A stretch of 64,000 nucleotides of DNA from contig NZ_CADFEB010000008.1 of NCBI RefSeq assembly GCF_902833085.1, positions 171,858 through 235,857 on the forward strand. The letters are read 5' to 3'. Positions 7,257 through 13,500 of the stretch are shown piece by piece (the stretch's first letter is position 1; each line of letters opens with the position of its first letter). The notes beneath the pieces are model-generated. The model did not search any database. It was not told where the DNA came from and saw nothing but the letters and a program-made list of their open reading frames with translations. This DNA comes from Burkholderia ubonensis (GTDB taxonomy: Bacteria; Pseudomonadota; Gammaproteobacteria; Burkholderiales; Burkholderiaceae). Made by a program: the position numbers and the translations under genes.

Positions 7257-7285
7257 ATTTGCATGCAAATGATTTTGCGCGCAAA
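7257..7285 (-). promoter_or_regulatory. Tandem OhrR-type operators before ohrR
   Basis: ATTTGCATGCAAAT (7257-7270) and TTTGCGCGCAAA (7274-7285) are two perfect palindromes with a common TTTGC-N2-GCAAA core, centres about 16 bp apart. The same core occurs before ohr. Spacing suggests two dimers on adjacent helical faces at the ohrR promoter. Confidence 0.7.
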
Positions 7286-7341
7286 TGATTCGCTTGAACA
7301 GGGGCGAAGCCGGCGACGGATGCGCCGGCCGTGGGGGAGGA

Positions 7342-8172
7342 TCAGCGGCCCGACGACGGCGTGGCCGGCGCGTCCGGCTCCTGCACGCCGAAGCAGCCGC
7401 GATAGGTCGCGTAGAACGAGCAGTAGACCATCGCGCCGATGATGGCCATCAGCACCGGCATCATGAGCTTGAGCGTATCGATGCCGGCGCCGACCGCCTG
7501 CAAGACCAGCGACAGGACGAGCGACGTGCCGAGCATGACGCCGAACCACACCAGGCCGTAGACGACGAACGCGCCCCGGTTGCGCCAGCAGCTGACGATG
7601 CTGAAGAACATCGCCTTCACGGGCGGGATGTCGTGCCATGCGCTGAGCACGGGCGCGAACCAGAACAGCATCGAGACGGGCACGTAGACCAGCGACGCGA
7701 CCAGCAGCGAGAGGAGCGTGCCCGGCGGCACCACGAGCGCGTCCGGGCTCGTGTTCGTGCTCGTGCTTGCGTCGCTCGTTGCGCCGACCATCGCGTTCAA
7801 CATCGCGCCGCTGTCCACCATTGCCGCTGCCGCGACCACGAGCACCATCGCCGCGACATAGATCGCGCCGAGCACGAGCAACCGCTGGGTCGCGACGGCG
7901 CCGTACGAATGGAAGCCGTCGACGAGAATCGTCGGCAGCACGTGCTTGCCGGCCACGGTGTCGCGGCACGCGGCCATGAAGCCGACCGTCAGGCCGGGAA
8001 TGAGCAGCGGCGGCAGCGCCGCGCCGATCACGGGCACCCTCGATACGAGCGCAATGGCGAGCATGTACGTCACGAACAGCGTGATGAACGCCAGCGGGTT
8101 CCGGCGGAACAGCCAGATGCCTTGACGGAACCAGACGTAGCCGGTCTTCGCGGGGACTTCGATCAGTTGCAT
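7342..8172 (-). CDS. BPSS1780-family membrane protein
   Basis: A 276-aa integral membrane protein with roughly six hydrophobic segments and a soluble N-terminus (MQLIEVPAKTGYVWFRQGIW) typical of the BPSS1780 family of Burkholderiales. The function is unknown. A Ser/Thr/Asn-rich loop near residue 150 (STSTNTSPDA) is probably periplasmic. Its start overlaps the 3' end of thrB by 10 bp on the same strand, so translation is probably coupled and the two form one operon. Confidence 0.8.
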   Translation of the reverse strand: MQLIEVPAKTGYVWFRQGIWLFRRNPLAFITLFVTYMLAIALVSRVPVIGAALPPLLIPGLTVGFMAACRDTVAGKHVLPTILVDGFHSYGAVATQRLLVLGAIYVAAMVLVVAAAAMVDSGAMLNAMVGATSDASTSTNTSPDALVVPPGTLLSLLVASLVYVPVSMLFWFAPVLSAWHDIPPVKAMFFSIVSCWRNRGAFVVYGLVWFGVMLGTSLVLSLVLQAVGAGIDTLKLMMPVLMAIIGAMVYCSFYATYRGCFGVQEPDAPATPSSGR

Positions 8173-9161
8173 GCGGGTTGGGTCTCGGGAAGCGCGGGCA
8201 TATGCGCGATACGCTCGCGCAGGATGCGTTCGAAATGGCCGGGATCGTGCGGCTTCAGCATCTCGGCCGCACGGGGCAGGTAGAAGTCGTACAGGCGCGA
8301 CACCCAGAAGCGGTACGCGCCGGCGCGCAGCATGTCGCCCCAGTGGTGGCGCTCCTCGGCCGTGAACGGCCGCACCGTCTGGTACGCACGCAGCAGCGCG
8401 TCCGCGCGTGCGTGGTCGAGCACACCCGTCGCGAGGTCGACGCACCAGTCGTTGACGGTCACCGCGACGTCGAACAGCCACTTGTCGCAGCCGGCGAAAT
8501 AGAAGTCGAAGAAGCCGCCGAGTGTCACGTTATGGCCCGTGTCCGGCGCCGCGTGCGCGAACAGCGCGTTGTCGCGGAACAGGTCGCAGTGGCACGGCCC
8601 GCCCGGCAGCGCCGCATAGTCGGCGGACGCGAAGAAGCGCGCCTGATGCGCGAGTTCGCCTTCCAGCAGCGCGAGCTGCCCGGCGCTCACGAACGGCGCG
8701 ATCGCCGGCACGTTCTCCTGCCACCACGGCAGGCTGCGCAGGTTCGGCTGCGTGCGCGGATAGTCGCGGCCCGCGAGGTGCAGCCGCGCGAGCATCTGCC
8801 CGACCTCGATGCAGTGCTCGACGCCCGGCGCCAGTTCGGCCGCGCCGTCGAGCTTCGTGACGATCGCGGCCGGCTTGCCGTGCAGCTCGCCGAACAGCGC
8901 GCCGTCGTTGCGCGGGACCGGGTCCGGCACCGGCACGCCGTGGCCGGCCAGGTGGCGCATCAGGTCGAGATAGAACGGCAGTTGTTCGGCCGTGAGCTTC
9001 TCGAAGATCGTGAGGACGTATTCGCCGCGGGTCGTCGTCAGGAAGAAGTTGCTGTTCTCGATGCCGGACGGAATGCCGCGGAACGCGACGACGTCGCCCA
9101 GTGCGTAGTGGCGCATCCAGTGCGCGAGATCGGAGTCGGAAACAGCGGTGAATACAGCCAT
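8163..9161 (-). CDS. thrB: Homoserine kinase, APH-fold type
   Basis: A 332-aa ThrB of the aminoglycoside-phosphotransferase fold, which phosphorylates L-homoserine for threonine synthesis. Motifs: the nucleotide region SGIENSNFFLTTTRGEYVL (~32-50), catalytic loop HCDLFRDN (~190-197; catalytic Asp and Mg-binding Asn) and FFDFYFAG (~215), the DFG-like metal site. This is the single-domain form found in beta- and gammaproteobacteria in place of the GHMP-fold enzyme. DUF2782 lies 111 bp upstream on the same strand, a conserved association; the BPSS1780 gene overlaps its end. Confidence 0.93.
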   Translation of the reverse strand: MAVFTAVSDSDLAHWMRHYALGDVVAFRGIPSGIENSNFFLTTTRGEYVLTIFEKLTAEQLPFYLDLMRHLAGHGVPVPDPVPRNDGALFGELHGKPAAIVTKLDGAAELAPGVEHCIEVGQMLARLHLAGRDYPRTQPNLRSLPWWQENVPAIAPFVSAGQLALLEGELAHQARFFASADYAALPGGPCHCDLFRDNALFAHAAPDTGHNVTLGGFFDFYFAGCDKWLFDVAVTVNDWCVDLATGVLDHARADALLRAYQTVRPFTAEERHHWGDMLRAGAYRFWVSRLYDFYLPRAAEMLKPHDPGHFERILRERIAHMPALPETQPACN

Positions 9162-9272
9162 GCGAGGTGCGTCGAGTCAGGTTGGGCGGGCACGCGTGCC
9201 GCGTGCGTCGCGAAAGGGAAGCGGGGAGAGCCCGTGCGCCGCTGCCGGGGCCGGCGCGGCGCGGGCGGAGCG

Positions 9273-9668
9273 TCAGTAGTGCAGGTTGATCGACGGCAGG
9301 CGCGTGATCGGAATGCTCGCGTCGTGCGGCTTCGGCGACGTGTCCGGCGACGCGCTCATCTGGTAGCGGGTGCCGAAGTTCGACTTCACGTCGATTTCGA
9401 CGGGCTTGCCGCGATCGCGATATTCGGTGACTTCGGTGCCGTTCTTGCTTTTTTCATGGAAGCTCGGCGTGCGGCGGACGTCGGCGAAATCGACTTTCGA
9501 CGTGACTTCGGCGCCGGGCCGGTTGATCTTCCGGAGGTCCGGCAGGCCGGCGGCTTCGTTGGCGTCGGCCTGGGCCTGAGCATCGGCGCTCGGCGTGCCG
9601 CCGGCGGCGTGGGCGACGCTGGCGACGACAAACGCGGCGGCAGCGGCGACGAGAATGAGCGGCTTCAT
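9273..9668 (-). CDS. DUF2782 exported protein
   Basis: A 131-aa protein with a signal peptide (MKPLILVAAAAAFVVASVAHA) and a DUF2782 core containing EVTEYRDRGKPVEIDVKSN. Family members are small periplasmic proteins usually encoded next to thrB or polA, as here; function unknown. ATG at 9668 is the start because the signal peptide begins there; the longer frame upstream is unrelated basic sequence. Confidence 0.8.
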   Translation of the reverse strand: MKPLILVAAAAAFVVASVAHAAGGTPSADAQAQADANEAAGLPDLRKINRPGAEVTSKVDFADVRRTPSFHEKSKNGTEVTEYRDRGKPVEIDVKSNFGTRYQMSASPDTSPKPHDASIPITRLPSINLHY

Positions 9669-9793
9669 TGTGACTCTCCCAATTAACTGCTCAATTTTAG
9701 CAAATACTGCGCGCTGTCCGGCTGTCGGCTTGGCGGGGCGCGACCGTCTGCGTGACAAGGTTCCGTGGTAATGTCGACTGATCAGACGAGGTG

Positions 9794-11326
9794 ATGAACA
9801 TGAAGAACGATTTGAGCCGCAGACACCGGATGCTGACCCCGGAAAGCCCGCCCGTCGAAGGATTCGACGACCCGATCGCCGCCGTCGCCCGGCTGTCCGC
9901 GATCTACGAGGCCAACGCCGGCTTCCTGCGCGACGCCTTCGCGCGCTATCGCCGCCACGAACCGATCACCGAGCACGTGCGCGCATGCTATCCGTTCGTG
10001 CGGGTGCGCACCGAGGTCAACACGCACGTCGATTCGCGCCGCTCGTACGGCTTCGTCGCCGGCCCGGGCGTGTTCGAGACGACGGTGACCCGCCCCGATC
10101 TGTTTGCGAACTACTATCGCGAGCAATTGCGGCTGCTTGCGAAGAACCATCAGGTCAAGATCGAGGTCGGCGTGTCGTCGCAGCCGATTCCGATCCACTT
10201 CGCGTTCCCCGAAGGCATCCACCTCGAAGGCGAGCTCGACCGCGACAGCCTGCTCGCGATGCGCGACGTGTTCGACACGCCCGACCTGTCGTATCTCGAC
10301 GACCGCATCGTCAACGGCACGTTCGAGCCGGCGCCGGGCGAGCCCCATCCGCTCGCGCTGTTCACGGCCGCGCGGGTCGACTTCTCGCTGCACCGGCTGC
10401 GCCACTACACCGCGACGTCGCCGACGCACTTCCAGAACTATGTGCTCTACACGAACTACCAGTTCTACATCGACGAGTTCGTGAAGCTCGGCCGCACGAT
10501 GATGACGGAAAGCGACGACCCCGAGGTGCGCGCGTACCGCAGCCAGTACAGCGCGTTCGTCGAGCCGGGCGATGTCATCACGTACAACGAGAACCTCGGC
10601 AGCGAGCCGTCGGAAGGCGCGGCGCCGCCGCGTCTGCCGCAGATGCCCGCCTACCACCTGAAGCGCGCGGACGGCAGCGGGATCACGATGGTCAACATCG
10701 GCGTCGGGCCGTCGAACGCGAAGACGATCACCGATCACATCGCGGTGCTGCGTCCGCATGCGTGGGTGATGCTCGGCCACTGCGCGGGCCTGCGCAACAC
10801 GCAGCGTCTCGGCGACTACGTGCTCGCGCACGGCTATGTGCGTGAGGATCACGTGCTGGATGCCGACCTGCCGCTGTGGGTGCCGATTCCGGCGCTCGCC
10901 GAAGTGCAGCTTGCGCTCGAGCGCGGGGTCGCTGACGTCACGCGGCTCGACGGCGCGGAACTGAAGCGCGTGATGCGGACCGGCACGGTCGCGAGCGTCG
11001 ACAACCGCAACTGGGAGTTGCGCGATCATCGCGAGCCGGTGCAGCGTCTGTCGCAAAGCCGCGCGATCGCGCTCGACATGGAAAGCGCGACGATCGCGGC
11101 GAACGGCTTCCGCTTCCGCGTGCCGTACGGCACGCTGCTGTGCGTGTCCGACAAGCCGCTGCACGGCGAGCTGAAGCTGCCGGGGATGGCCGATCAGTTC
11201 TATCGCGCGCAGGTCGACCAGCATCTGCAGATCGGCGTGAAGGCGATGGAGATTCTGCGGACCAACGGGCTCGACAAGCTGCATAGCCGGAAGCTGCGCA
11301 GCTTCGCGGAAGTGGCGTTTCAGTAA
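9794..11326 (+). CDS. amn: AMP nucleosidase
   Basis: A ~510-aa AMP nucleosidase, hydrolysing AMP to adenine and ribose 5-phosphate. The N-terminal half (~1-190) is the AMN regulatory domain; the C-terminal half has the purine-nucleoside-phosphorylase fold with MVNIGVGPSNAKTITDHI (~300-317), GHCAGLRNTQRLGDYVLAHG and ALDMESATIAANGFR (catalytic-site region). Three possible starts lie together: GTG 9791, ATG 9794 and ATG 9800. A GAGG at 9787-9790 gives the best spacing for 9800, so the true N-terminus may be two codons shorter than listed. Confidence 0.93.
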   Translation: MNMKNDLSRRHRMLTPESPPVEGFDDPIAAVARLSAIYEANAGFLRDAFARYRRHEPITEHVRACYPFVRVRTEVNTHVDSRRSYGFVAGPGVFETTVTRPDLFANYYREQLRLLAKNHQVKIEVGVSSQPIPIHFAFPEGIHLEGELDRDSLLAMRDVFDTPDLSYLDDRIVNGTFEPAPGEPHPLALFTAARVDFSLHRLRHYTATSPTHFQNYVLYTNYQFYIDEFVKLGRTMMTESDDPEVRAYRSQYSAFVEPGDVITYNENLGSEPSEGAAPPRLPQMPAYHLKRADGSGITMVNIGVGPSNAKTITDHIAVLRPHAWVMLGHCAGLRNTQRLGDYVLAHGYVREDHVLDADLPLWVPIPALAEVQLALERGVADVTRLDGAELKRVMRTGTVASVDNRNWELRDHREPVQRLSQSRAIALDMESATIAANGFRFRVPYGTLLCVSDKPLHGELKLPGMADQFYRAQVDQHLQIGVKAMEILRTNGLDKLHSRKLRSFAEVAFQ

Positions 11327-11333
11327 AGCGTAC

Positions 11334-11364
11334 GGCCTGCGGGGATGTCGATGCCCCGCAGGCC
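11334..11364. terminator. Stem-loop after amn
   Basis: GGCCTGCGGGG (11334-11344) pairs perfectly with CCCCGCAGGCC (11354-11364). No U-tract follows, so it may be a weak terminator or 3'-end stabiliser. Confidence 0.5.
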
Positions 11365-11442
11365 TTCACGGCGGCTGACGCGCGCCTGCGTCACCCGCCT
11401 GACCGCGTTGATGCTCGCCGCGTTTTTGGCGATTTTACTATT

Positions 11443-11461
11443 TGTAGTTCTTATCATTACG
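11443..11461 (-). promoter_or_regulatory. Weak Fur-box-like site
   Basis: On the minus strand CGTAATGATAAGAACTACA matches 12 of 19 positions of the palindromic Fur consensus, with AATGATAA intact. It lies in an AT-richer stretch 100 bp upstream of the Cys-rich peptide gene. A further dyad-like TCTCA...TGAGA lies at 11532-11547. Suggestive only. Confidence 0.3.
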
Positions 11462-11560
11462 AATAGGCTCTCCTGCGTGGCGTTATCCGACGCCCGCACC
11501 AAGGACCGACGAACCGTCGAATCCGGTTGATTCTCATCTTATTGAGAGTGGAGATATCCT

Positions 11561-11710
11561 ATGAAAATCAAAATCCTGCTGGCTGCCCTGATGCTCACTT
11601 CATCCATGTCGGCCATGGCCGCGTGCGCGGTGGTAGGGCCGTCCAAGGACCCTTGCAAAATCGCGGTAGTCGGCCCTAGCAAGTGCAAGTGCCCTTGGCC
11701 GGGCAGGTGA
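11561..11710 (+). CDS. Secreted Cys-rich 49-aa peptide with internal repeat
   Basis: Not recognised. It encodes 49 residues: a clean signal peptide (MKIKILLAALMLTSSMSAMA, cleavage after AMA) followed by a 29-residue mature part with four Cys. The mature part contains AVVGPSK twice, as CAVVGPSKDPC and IAVVGPSKCKC, then PWPGR. The two repeats use different codons at five of seven positions (Ser is TCC in one, AGC in the other), which points to selection on the peptide. AGTGGAG at 11546-11552 is an adequate ribosome site. A strong hairpin terminator starts 6 bp after the stop, so the gene stands alone. Could be a metal-binding or antimicrobial-type peptide; no modifying enzyme is adjacent. Confidence 0.65.
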   Translation: MKIKILLAALMLTSSMSAMAACAVVGPSKDPCKIAVVGPSKCKCPWPGR

Positions 11711-11716
11711 TGAAAC

Positions 11717-11752
11717 AGGCGCGCCCGTCCTGGGCGCGCCTCACGTTTTCTT
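11717..11752 (+). terminator. Terminator of the Cys-rich peptide gene
   Basis: AGGCGCGCCC (11717-11726), loop GTCCT, GGGCGCGCCT (11732-11741), followed by CACGTTTTCTTT. A perfect 10-bp stem with a moderately U-rich tail. Confidence 0.8.
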
Positions 11753-11993
11753 TCTCGGTTCCTCGTCAGCGACCGCCACGGTTTCCGTCTTGAGCGACGC
11801 CATGTAGGCGTGCCTGCCGGCATTATCCGTGCATGCCGCGGCGCACCGCATTTACCGCGACGGAGTCGCCATGTTGATGGACTTTCTGGCCGCACGGCCT
11901 GGCGCGCATCCCGACCTTGCGCCGCTCGCGCTGGCGGATGCGGGCGCGTGACGCCGCCGGGACATGCGGGGATCGGCGTGCCGCCGAACACGA
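11753..11993. other. Intergenic; possible gene remnant
   Basis: No intact gene. A plus-strand frame is open from 11808 to the TGA at 11949-11951 and reads HRIYRDGVAMLMDFLAARPG, which resembles the C-terminal helix of a regulator or enzyme but has no start region upstream (TAG at 11805-11807). Treat as a possible decayed 3' fragment. Confidence 0.25.
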
Positions 11994-12030
11994 CAAGGCC
12001 GCCCGGCGCCGAAGCGCGCGGGCGGCCTTG
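11994..12030 (-). terminator. Stem-loop after PXPV gene
   Basis: CAAGGCCGCCCG (11994-12005) and CGGGCGGCCTTG (12019-12030) form a 12-bp stem 30 bp beyond the PXPV gene's stop. The tail is not U-rich. Confidence 0.5.
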
Positions 12031-12059
12031 CTGTCTGTCGGCCGATCGAGCCGTGTCGC

Positions 12060-12356
12060 TCAGCACTCGCCCTTCTTCGCGTGTCCCGGCGGGCAGTGGT
12101 AGCCGCCGTGGCCGCGATGGCGCTCGTGATCTTCCCACTCGCGGCGTTCCCAGTAGCGGCGGCCGTCCCAGTAGCGGTCGCCGTGCCAGCCGATGATGAC
12201 GGCGGGTGCAGGCGCGACCACGACGGGCGCGGGCGCCGGCGCAATGATGACCGGCGCGGGCGTGCCGATGTTCACGTCGACGTTCACGGCATGGGCGAGA
12301 CCGGACAGCGAGAGGCCGAGACCGGTGAAGGCAAGGGCGATCAGCGAGCGTTTCAT
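12060..12356 (-). CDS. PXPV-repeat exported protein
   Basis: A 98-aa protein. A signal peptide (MKRSLIALAFTGLGLSLSGL, cleaved near AHA) is followed by PAPVIIAPAPAPVVVAPAP, the PXPV-type repeat, and then a highly charged segment rich in Trp, Arg, Tyr and His (YWERREWEDHERHRGHGG) and a C-terminal CPPGHAKKGEC. Small periplasmic proteins of this form are widespread in Burkholderia; function unknown. His and two Cys could bind metal. The ATG at 12356 starts the signal peptide; the longer upstream frame is not convincing. Confidence 0.75.
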   Translation of the reverse strand: MKRSLIALAFTGLGLSLSGLAHAVNVDVNIGTPAPVIIAPAPAPVVVAPAPAVIIGWHGDRYWDGRRYWERREWEDHERHRGHGGYHCPPGHAKKGEC

Positions 12357-12746
12357 GTTGTTTTCCCGAATGGCGTGGAGTTCGCGGCGCGACGAAGCGG
12401 ATCGCCGGAGGCAGCGGATCTGTTCCGCGCCGCAATGCGCACCGTTGGACTGCAGTGTGCCGTTGCGTGGCGGGAAAAGCGAACGGGTTCTGTTACCGCA
12501 GATTGACGGCGCGTCGCCGACGCGGGGCCGGGCGGGACGAGGTGATTTGACAATGGCGCGCTGCAATGCTGCATTTGCTGTAGCGCAGCATGCGGCGAAC
12601 GGCAGCCGGATTTGACGTTTTCGCGCCGAACGGCTTCGCGCGGCGTTACAAAATGACGCAAATCGCACGCTGCCGGGCACGGCGTGGCGGGCAACCGCGC
12701 AGCGCGAGCCCGGCGAGCCCCGGTGGCGAGGCTCGGGCCGGGCGAT
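12357..12746. other. 390-bp spacer, no gene seen
   Basis: Lies between the PXPV start and the end of the LOG-family gene, both on the minus strand. It must hold the PXPV promoter, but no clear -35/-10 pair stands out. Imperfect GC dyads near 12705-12750 could end the LOG transcript. Open frames here are short and compositionally unlike genes. Confidence 0.5.
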
Positions 12747-13499
12747 TTACAGATAGAACATCCGGTCTTCTTCCGGACGCGGCGGATGCGCGTCCTCGCC
12801 TTCCTCTTCGCCGCGGTCCTCGTAGAACGCGAGCACGGCGTCGAGCACCTGGTCGGGATCGTCGATCACCTGCATCAGGTCCATGTCTTCCGCATTGATG
12901 AGGCCGTTCGGGATCATCTGGTCGCGGAACCACTGCAGCAGCCCCTGCCAGAACGTGCTGCCGACGAGGATGATCGGCACGAGGCGCGACTTCTTCGTCT
13001 GGATCAGCGTGAGCACTTCGGACAGCTCGTCGAGCGTGCCGAAACCGCCCGGCATCACGATCACCGCATCGGAGTTCTTCACGAACGTGACCTTGCGCGT
13101 GAAGAAGTGGCGGAAGCGCAGCGAGATGTCCTGGTAGTGGTTGCCGGCCTGCTCATGCGGCAGCTCGATGTTGAGGCCGACCGACGGCGCCTTGCCGGCG
13201 TGCGCGCCCTTGTTCGCCGCTTCCATGATGCCGGGGCCGCCGCCGGAGATCACCGCGAAGCCGGCGTCGGACAGCTTGCGCGCGATCTGCACCGCGAGCT
13301 TGTAGTGCGGCGTATCGGGCTTGAGACGGGCAGAACCGTAGATGCTGACGGCCGGGCGGATCTCCGACAGGTACTCGGTCGCCTCGATAAACTCTGCCAT
13401 AATCGTGAACATCTGCCACGATGCGCGCGCCTTCTTGGCGGTCGCGCGTTCTTGATCTGCGAGCGAACGCAGACTCGGAATCACTTTTCTCTTGTTCAT
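12747..13499 (-). CDS. LOG-family (TIGR00730) Rossmann-fold protein
   Basis: A 250-aa protein with the two LOG signatures GGGPGIMEAANKGA (~88-101) and PGGFGTLDELSEVL (~147-160). The family includes cytokinin riboside monophosphate phosphoribohydrolases and general nucleoside-monophosphate ribohydrolases (older name: lysine decarboxylase family). The C-terminus is acidic (YEDRGEEEGEDAHPP). The first ~45 residues are a helical extension. Its ATG (13497-13499) is separated from the divergent polA ATG by one base, so either the true start is downstream (Met at ~30) or promoters lie inside the opposing genes. Confidence 0.85.
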   Translation of the reverse strand: MNKRKVIPSLRSLADQERATAKKARASWQMFTIMAEFIEATEYLSEIRPAVSIYGSARLKPDTPHYKLAVQIARKLSDAGFAVISGGGPGIMEAANKGAHAGKAPSVGLNIELPHEQAGNHYQDISLRFRHFFTRKVTFVKNSDAVIVMPGGFGTLDELSEVLTLIQTKKSRLVPIILVGSTFWQGLLQWFRDQMIPNGLINAEDMDLMQVIDDPDQVLDAVLAFYEDRGEEEGEDAHPPRPEEDRMFYL

Positions 13500-13500
13500 A

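Noticed and set aside
11345..11530. 60-codon plus-strand frame with a hydrophobic stretch after amn
   Set aside because: It begins inside the amn stem-loop, has no ribosome site and covers the probable promoter of the Cys-rich peptide gene.
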